Shown: piece by piece, positions 58,889 to 64,000 of the stretch | How positions within the stretch are numbered: the first letter of the stretch is position 1 | Layout of the letters: each line of letters begins with the position of its first letter | DNA from: Chitinispirillaceae bacterium | GTDB lineage: Bacteria; Fibrobacterota; Chitinivibrionia; Chitinivibrionales; Chitinispirillaceae | Direction: 5' to 3' | Assembly: GCA_016932075.1 (NCBI GenBank) | Contig: JAFGDP010000123.1 | Coordinates: forward strand, 1-64,000 | Length of the DNA: 64,000 nucleotides | Program-made: the position numbers and the translations under genes | The notes under the pieces: model-generated | Database searches by the model: none | Seen by the model: only the letters and a program-made list of their open reading frames with translations | Told to the model about the DNA's origin: nothing

Positions 58889-60136
58889 TTATGGAATAAA
58901 TAGTATCGATTTCAGATAGGGTATGGCGTCCCATTTGGCCGTTTGCCACTGCTCCTTGCTTGCTGCCTGCAGCGCCGATGACCGGTTGCAGTCAAGCCTT
59001 AGATGAAGATACAGCGAGGAGGGCGGCGCGCTCATCCTGGCATAGCGCTGCAGTTCTTCGCGCACATCGGCGTACAGGGCCGACGAGTCGTTGATGTCAG
59101 ATACGAATCTGCTTTTAAATAGCGAATCAATAACGACCCCGTCCCGTAGCGGTTCCGAAGCGACAAGATATTTCACCTGCAGCTGATGGGTGTCGTTTTT
59201 CGGGTGCCGTATCATGAATCCCGCAGAGATGAGTTTGTTAATTGAGCCTGAAGCCGTGTCGTTGATGCTGTTCCAGAGCGCAGCGGCGCGGTAGCGGTAC
59301 ACCGCCGTCCGGGAAGAGGCATAAGAAGAGACAGCCTGGCCCTGCAGGGAATCACGCTCGTCTTCATCGACATAGTAAAAGGCCTGAGTGAACGGATATG
59401 ACTTTGAAAATACCGAGTCTTTGTTCTCTTCATTGCTTCGAAAAACCGTCACTTTGAGACCGGGGATGCCTGCACTAAGTGGAAAACGGTAGAGCGTATC
59501 TTGCGCAATATTTACCAGGGTGAAACTGAACGTGTCGCCGTCATATTTGGTGTCGAGCGACCGGCAGGACTGGAAGATGGAATCCCGAAGGTCACCGGGC
59601 GGGATAGTGACCGTGTCGACCAGCAGCGAATCGTCAAAAGTCAATGTATCGATGGGCTTGCATGCGGTATCGAAAACGTCGCGTGGGCCGGCAACACCGC
59701 ACACCTTCACGATATAATCGGGTGCTGACGTATCTTTCGATATACGAGGAAAAAACAGTTGTACCGATATCAGCGAATCATCATCGGTGTAAAAAAGCCT
59801 TCCGCTGCCACCGCTGTCGGTCGTACAGAGGAATTGGACAAATCCGACGGCCGATTCGTTGCTTTTTCTGCCGACGACCATGACATTGCCTGCAACCACC
59901 CCATGCACCCCGAACCCCTCATCCCCGGCCTGCGGCACACTGTAGCTCTCTTCCAGAGCGGTGCTGTCGAGCAGAAACTCCCGGTAATGCCGGTCAATCC
60001 TTACTTTATCCGGATCAATATCGTTTATTATCTCACTGCCCAGGTTGGTCGCATCATCGATCTGGGAACAGAACAAAAAGAGTGCTGCCGAGCATGGTAA
60101 TCCTGTTATAAACAGCCGTATCAACGTCCTCATCAT
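58889..60136 (-). CDS. Lipoprotein of unknown function (DUF4270-like)
   Basis: The 415-residue protein begins with a lipoprotein signal (MMRTLIRLFITGLPCSAALFLFC, lipobox F-L-F-C) and continues with a beta-rich body rich in Asp/Ser, with NLGSEIINDIDPDKVRID near the mature start. That N-terminal pattern recalls DUF4270-type surface lipoproteins. AAGGAT precedes ATG. It is coupled closely to the outer-membrane barrel gene (12 bases), suggesting a two-component surface complex. Function unknown. Confidence 0.7.
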   Translation of the reverse strand: MMRTLIRLFITGLPCSAALFLFCSQIDDATNLGSEIINDIDPDKVRIDRHYREFLLDSTALEESYSVPQAGDEGFGVHGVVAGNVMVVGRKSNESAVGFVQFLCTTDSGGSGRLFYTDDDSLISVQLFFPRISKDTSAPDYIVKVCGVAGPRDVFDTACKPIDTLTFDDSLLVDTVTIPPGDLRDSIFQSCRSLDTKYDGDTFSFTLVNIAQDTLYRFPLSAGIPGLKVTVFRSNEENKDSVFSKSYPFTQAFYYVDEDERDSLQGQAVSSYASSRTAVYRYRAAALWNSINDTASGSINKLISAGFMIRHPKNDTHQLQVKYLVASEPLRDGVVIDSLFKSRFVSDINDSSALYADVREELQRYARMSAPPSSLYLHLRLDCNRSSALQAASKEQWQTAKWDAIPYLKSILFIP

Positions 60137-60320
60137 TATCCTTGCTAGATGTCCCCGGTGAAAAATAGTACGCGCAACAATTATGAAATATGCAATTGTA
60201 TCATGGATTCCATTGAAAAAAATGGGCTGTTTCTATTATCCTATATACTTATTGAAACAGAGCGCGCCGCGCAAGCCACGGTCAGCAGGTGAAAAATAGG
60301 TTACCGAGAGGAGCAAGTCA
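60137..60320. promoter_or_regulatory. Divergent regulatory region with 12-bp direct repeat and a hairpin
   Basis: GGTGAAAAATAG occurs twice, at 60157-60168 and 60288-60299, flanking the gap between the divergent lipoprotein and REC-GGDEF units. A CTGTTTC/GAAACAG stem (60227-60260) lies between them, and GGTTACC (60299-60305) is mirrored by GGTAACC (60404-60410). These may be regulator sites or leader structure. No known riboswitch fits. Confidence 0.4.
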
Positions 60321-60506
60321 ATGCAGCAAAACAAGCAGCGGATCTATGGAAACGGCTTACAGGGGTATGGCTCATTTACTATTTTTATAGTGTATTTCCT
60401 TCGGGTAACCACGACATGTTGTTATAAAGGGGTGCGACCACAGAACCATTATGCCATCATTTATCAAACTGCCATCCGAATGCCGCATCCTTATCGTAGA
60501 CGATGA
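60321..60506 (+). CDS. Possible short leader ORF upstream of the REC-GGDEF gene
   Basis: A 61-codon frame starts with ATG 8 bases after a strong GAGAGGAG site, stronger than the site of the following gene, and overlaps the start of that gene by 56 bases in another frame. The peptide (MQQNKQRIYGNGLQGYGSF then a hydrophobic run) is not protein-like near its end. It may be a leader peptide that couples translation, or an accident. Confidence 0.3.
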   Translation: MQQNKQRIYGNGLQGYGSFTIFIVYFLRVTTTCCYKGVRPQNHYAIIYQTAIRMPHPYRRR

Positions 60507-61908
60507 AATAACCGTTGGCGAGCTTCTCAAACGTGCAATCGAAAACAGATACCAGGTCCATACCTGCCTTACCGGTTCAGAGGCATGTTCGCTCCTGGAG
60601 CAGACCGATTTCGATGTGGTCGTGAGCGATCTGCGTCTTCCCGATATCTCGGGTATCGATGTTTTGAACTTCGCCAAGAGTAAGGATCCCTACACCGAAG
60701 TCCTTCTCATTACCGGGTATGCGTCGCTCGAATCAGCTGCGGTGGCAATCAACCTCGGCGCCATCTCGTATATCGAAAAACCGCTCTCAATCGCGGATTT
60801 CCAGGTCCAAGTTGAAAAAGCCATTGCATCCCGCTTGTTTCACCTTAAAAGCATTTCGCTCATGCACCGAAGTGACGACCTTGCGCCTGAATTCAAGGAT
60901 CACCTCCACGATATTACCGCACTGTACTATTTCACCCGCAAGCTCACGCTTTCGCTTGAAACATCCGAAGTTATGCGGATCACCCTGGATGAAGCCCTTC
61001 GCAGGACCGGGACGGTCCTTTGTGCAATCGGCGTTGAGGTACGGGGCTTCCGCGAAATTTACGCCATGGTCGCGAGCGGCGAGGTACCTAAAGAACAGGT
61101 AACCGCGCTTTTCCTGTCATGTTTCAAGGATGCTTTCCCGTTCCTGGACCGGGAGCGGTTTGAAGAGGGATCCATTCCCCTGGTAGTCTACAAAGGGAAA
61201 CAGGGAGTACCCCCGGATATCTCGTCGGTAGGACCCGCTGTCATACCCATGATGGTGACCGGCACCGCCATCGGGTCCTTGACGCTGTTTCTTGATAAAA
61301 ACCAAAAACTCGAGAGCAGCGCACAGCATTTTCTGTATATTATTTCTTCGATTGTGTCGTCACTCATTGAACACGGCTATACGGTGCTCCAGGCTCGCCA
61401 GCTCGCAAAAACAGACGGTCTGACCGGCATCGCCAACCATCGTTCGTTTCAGGAGGCGCTTGACCGCGAAATCGCCCGCGCGCAGCGAAAGGCAAGTCTA
61501 TTTTCACTCCTCATCTTCGACATTGACGATTTTAAGCAGATTAACGACAGGTACGGTCATCTAGTAGGCGACGCCGTGCTTAAAAACCTTGTCGCGCGTG
61601 TTTCGGAAAACATCCGGACGGTCGACGTTTTTGCGCGCTACGGAGGGGAAGAGTTCGGTCTCATCCTGCCCGAGACCGACCGAATCGGTGCCGAAGTGCT
61701 CGCAGGTCGCATACGCGAGGCTGTCACGAAAGAGCCTTTTACCTACCTGCAGCATACCATTTTCTATACCATCAGTATGGGAATCACGGTATACAAGGCG
61801 GATCAGCCGGTGAAAAAGGACCTGCTGATTGACCAGGCCGACACCGCCATGTACGCCTCAAAACGAGCGGGGAAAAACCGCGTTTCCACCAGCGCGGCAT
61901 GTGTATGA
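60451..61908 (+). CDS. Response regulator with GGDEF diguanylate cyclase output
   Basis: The 485-residue protein has a receiver domain (residues 10-125: LIVDDE, phospho-Asp in VVSDLRLPDISG, LITGY, YIEKPLS), a GAF-like sensor region (about 155-305) and a GGDEF domain (about 318-475). The GGDEF active site is RYGGEEFG, preceded by RTVD five residues upstream, which fits the inhibitory c-di-GMP I-site RxxD. It should make c-di-GMP when phosphorylated. The stop overlaps the waaA start, so they are co-translated. Confidence 0.93.
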   Translation: MPSFIKLPSECRILIVDDEITVGELLKRAIENRYQVHTCLTGSEACSLLEQTDFDVVVSDLRLPDISGIDVLNFAKSKDPYTEVLLITGYASLESAAVAINLGAISYIEKPLSIADFQVQVEKAIASRLFHLKSISLMHRSDDLAPEFKDHLHDITALYYFTRKLTLSLETSEVMRITLDEALRRTGTVLCAIGVEVRGFREIYAMVASGEVPKEQVTALFLSCFKDAFPFLDRERFEEGSIPLVVYKGKQGVPPDISSVGPAVIPMMVTGTAIGSLTLFLDKNQKLESSAQHFLYIISSIVSSLIEHGYTVLQARQLAKTDGLTGIANHRSFQEALDREIARAQRKASLFSLLIFDIDDFKQINDRYGHLVGDAVLKNLVARVSENIRTVDVFARYGGEEFGLILPETDRIGAEVLAGRIREAVTKEPFTYLQHTIFYTISMGITVYKADQPVKKDLLIDQADTAMYASKRAGKNRVSTSAACV

Positions 61909-63170
61909 ATAGGCTTCTCTTCTCCTTTTCTGTCCGTCTATACAGCTTTTGCATGCGTCTGGGATCGTCACTCCTGCTGCCGCCACTTTCTCTTTTTGAT
62001 AAGCAGACAGACTGGAACCTTGCACAGCGGAATACCATGCCGCGTATTGTACGCGGGCACCGCTGCAAATCGATCGTGTGGGTTCATGCCGCGTCACTGG
62101 GTGAGGTCAAACTTCTTCTGCGGTTTCTTTCCCTTTTAGAACGCCGCAATCCAGACGATTGCTATGTGGTAACCGCCATGACCCGGTCAGGAGTTGAGTA
62201 TCTCGAACGCATGAAACGACCATCAATTTACGCAATCGGATTTCTTCCGCTTGATACCATCTCCCTGATGCGCTCGGTTCTTGATCGTTTCGCCATTGCC
62301 CGGGTGTGGCTCCTTGAAACCGAGCTCTGGCCGTCAATGCTCTACGCTTGCCGGCTCAGGAACATTCCGGTCGGTATTGCCAATGCCCGTATCGAAGAAC
62401 GCTCCTTCAGGCGCTATAAAAAAATCCGCTGGATCCTGTCCGGCCTCACTGAAAACCTCGATATTGTTTTGGTGCAGAATGAATCCTATGCGGCCCGGTT
62501 CAGGAAGCTAGGCGTGCGAAAGGAACGGCTGCATATTGTCGGCAACATGAAAACACATGTTCAGGTGCGGCCTCCGCGGCCCGACATTCGCTTGCGGACA
62601 CGCCAGGATATGTGCCTTGCCCCCAATGACGTGGTGATCACCGCCGGGTGCCTTCATGCCGGCGAAGGAGCCGTTCTCAAGGCGGCGCTCGAAATACTGA
62701 AAAAGAAAAACAGGGCATGCAAATGCATTGTGGTGCCCCGCCATCTGCGGGAATCCGATGCTTTAGTCTCCGAACTTGGCCCTGCAACGGTGCGCCTCCG
62801 CGAGACAACAACGACAAACGCATGGGACGTCTGCTGTATTGAAAAACTGGGAATACTTGAAGCAATGTACCGTATCGCTTCCGCAGCAGTGGTCGGCGGA
62901 ACATTTATCGATATCGGCGGGCACAACGTATGGGAACCTGCACAGATGGGTATTCCGGTCTTTTTCGGACCACATTACCATGAGCAGCGCTCAGGATGCG
63001 AGCGCCTGCTCGCTGCAGGTGTCGGTTTTATGGTCACCGGAGCAGATAAACTCGCGAACGGGCTCGAAAGGACGCTGTGGTCGGAGGCTTCCACGTTTAA
63101 GGCGGCACAGGCACTCTTTGCAGAAGAGACCAGCCTGCAGCAGTCGCCGATTGAGGCGCTTATTCCATGA
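61905..63170 (+). CDS. waaA: 3-deoxy-D-manno-octulosonic acid transferase
   Basis: WaaA adds Kdo to lipid A at the inner membrane. The 421-residue protein has an N-terminal membrane-associated helix, WVHAASLGEVK (catalytic Glu region), AIARVWLLETELWPSML, and the C-terminal GGTFIDIGGHNVWEPAQMGIPVFFGPH (read in parts) of the GT30 family. The start overlaps the GGDEF stop by 4 bases and its stop overlaps the next start, so three genes are translationally coupled. It confirms an LPS-bearing outer membrane. Confidence 0.94.
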   Translation: MNRLLFSFSVRLYSFCMRLGSSLLLPPLSLFDKQTDWNLAQRNTMPRIVRGHRCKSIVWVHAASLGEVKLLLRFLSLLERRNPDDCYVVTAMTRSGVEYLERMKRPSIYAIGFLPLDTISLMRSVLDRFAIARVWLLETELWPSMLYACRLRNIPVGIANARIEERSFRRYKKIRWILSGLTENLDIVLVQNESYAARFRKLGVRKERLHIVGNMKTHVQVRPPRPDIRLRTRQDMCLAPNDVVITAGCLHAGEGAVLKAALEILKKKNRACKCIVVPRHLRESDALVSELGPATVRLRETTTTNAWDVCCIEKLGILEAMYRIASAAVVGGTFIDIGGHNVWEPAQMGIPVFFGPHYHEQRSGCERLLAAGVGFMVTGADKLANGLERTLWSEASTFKAAQALFAEETSLQQSPIEALIP

Positions 63171-64000
63171 ACCACGCCTTTGACAGATTAGATGCAAACA
63201 GCGGCGTTCGTTGTTTCGTGCTGTGCGGCAATGATTCGGTCAGCTTCGAACGAGCACGCGCAGCAATAGCGACACATCTCGAAAAAACGTGCGGCCATCT
63301 GAACCATGAACACGTTGATCCTGCCATGGAGACCATTGAGGGGTATATCCAGCGCATGCTTTCTCCCACGCTGTTTGGGGACGCACGTCTGTTTTACTTC
63401 CGGCACGTCCAGGAGTACAGCACGGATGAGCTCCAGGCACTCGATGCGGCCCTCAATACCGGTATTCCCGACGCGTACGCTATCATCGAACTCGAGGGGA
63501 CAAAAAAAGAAACAGCGCCCGCGCTTAAAAAGCTCGCCGTCGAAAAACGGAGCGCCGCGTCCCCCCCGCTCTGCCGATATGGTGAATTCATGCGACCGCC
63601 GGACTGGGGTATCCCGCAATGGATCGTCGACAATACGCCGCATCTTATTGGCAGGCAGATTTCACTGGCGGATGCAGAATACCTCGCAGACCGGGTCGGC
63701 TATGATCTCGATCAGCTCCATTCAGAGCTCTGTAAAATAGACCTCTTCCTGCCGGATAAAACGCGTATCGGCCGCAAAACGATCGATTTCATCTGCGTAG
63801 CCGGCCGGGAAAAAAGTTCGTTCGAGCTTGCCGCGGCGCTCGGCCGCCGGGACCTTGCCGCCGCACTCACGATAGCGGACACCCTTTCCTCGGGCACGGT
63901 CTACCTGCCGCTCGTCTCAGCCGCGGTTGGCCGCCATTTCTGGGCACTCTTCCGCATCAGAGCATTTCTCTACGCTCATCCTGAAGTCGGGCGCACCTTC
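63167..64000 (+). CDS. holA: DNA polymerase III delta subunit, 3' partial
   Basis: The frame opens at ATG 63167 inside the waaA stop (ATGA) and stays open to the window end. It contains NSGVRCFVLCGNDSVSFERAR, MLSPTLFGDARLFYFRHVQEY and GYDLDQLHSELCKIDLFLPD, then AALGRRDLAAALTIADTLSSG. The LFGD-x-R-L and L-x-x-E-L-x-K-L patterns and the final helical repeats are those of HolA, the subunit that opens the beta clamp. The N-terminal part is divergent. The C-terminus is cut off. Confidence 0.82.
   Translation, partial: MNHAFDRLDANSGVRCFVLCGNDSVSFERARAAIATHLEKTCGHLNHEHVDPAMETIEGYIQRMLSPTLFGDARLFYFRHVQEYSTDELQALDAALNTGIPDAYAIIELEGTKKETAPALKKLAVEKRSAASPPLCRYGEFMRPPDWGIPQWIVDNTPHLIGRQISLADAEYLADRVGYDLDQLHSELCKIDLFLPDKTRIGRKTIDFICVAGREKSSFELAAALGRRDLAAALTIADTLSSGTVYLPLVSAAVGRHFWALFRIRAFLYAHPEVGRTF

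Noticed and set aside
60260..60310. Resemblance of GCAAGCCACGG ... AGGTTACCG to the 3' half of a GEMM-I c-di-GMP riboswitch ahead of a GGDEF gene
   Set aside because: The 5' half of the aptamer (GGCAAACC and the GAAA tetraloop helix) is missing, and the pairing partner of GGTTACCG is absent. The match is too partial to claim.
1..64000. CRISPR arrays, insertion sequences, prophage or biosynthetic gene cluster
   Set aside because: No regularly spaced direct repeats with unique spacers, no transposase or phage structural genes, and no NRPS/PKS/RiPP precursor genes were seen.

Overview
The window reads as a chromosomal segment of a Gram-negative, flagellated, saccharolytic bacterium of moderate GC content. 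It carries waaA (Kdo transferase), pal, many lipobox and Sec-signal proteins, and a TIGR02147-type regulator. That family is strongly associated with Fibrobacterota, and several secreted proteins end in a short beta-rich domain resembling T9SS/Por or FlgD-like C-terminal domains. I infer a Fibrobacterota lineage, most likely the Chitinivibrionia/Chitinispirillia side because a flagellin is present. This rests on family knowledge only; no 16S gene is present. The window holds no CRISPR array, rRNA, prophage or insertion sequence.

Layout. 1-8.7 kb is the most accessory-looking part: an Ig-like repeat surface protein cut by the window edge, a MazEF-type toxin-antitoxin pair with its own operator, rfbC-rfbA (dTDP-rhamnose), a XerC-like recombinase, a toxin remnant, lipoproteins in an AT-rich patch, an orphan gene fragment and a radical SAM/SPASM enzyme. 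8.7-22.4 kb is core: an ECF sigma/anti-sigma/Spy module, rpiB, dCMP deaminase, a eukaryotic-type HisA, a PBP4-type peptidase, nrdR with candidate NrdR boxes, two DUF5683-like membrane proteins, dapA-dapB, and tRNA-Gln-rplY-pth-rpsF-rpsR-rplI. 22.7-35.4 kb holds secreted and surface proteins: a GH31 glycosidase, a TIGR02147/Kelch-lipoprotein/secreted-protein operon, an RNase-like MBL protein with a MutT, a DUF4861 protein and a 21-bp heptad-coding tandem repeat.

35.4-43.4 kb carries a Ski2-like helicase, two glycosyltransferases and a complete selA-selB-tRNA-Sec cluster. 43.5-47.4 kb has a response regulator, cutA, a flagellin with a textbook sigma-28 promoter, fliS and pal. 47.4-58.9 kb has ispG, a deacetylase-like protein, an SdiA-regulated-like protein, a large unknown coiled-coil/TPR protein, a phosphoesterase, a VanZ-like protein and a GH57-DUF4912 glycogen-type pair. 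58.9-64 kb holds an OMP/lipoprotein pair and a translationally coupled REC-GGDEF, waaA, holA series that runs off the end.

Themes: cell-envelope construction (rhamnose, Kdo, glycosyltransferases, PBP4, Pal), polysaccharide handling (GH31, GH57, deacetylase-like, DUF4861) and export of surface proteins. The least explained items are the 21-bp heptad repeat behind an apparently broken start, the TIGR02147 operon, the 563-residue unknown at 51.3 kb, and several long palindromes. I did not find a convincing wholly new multi-gene defence or biosynthetic system.
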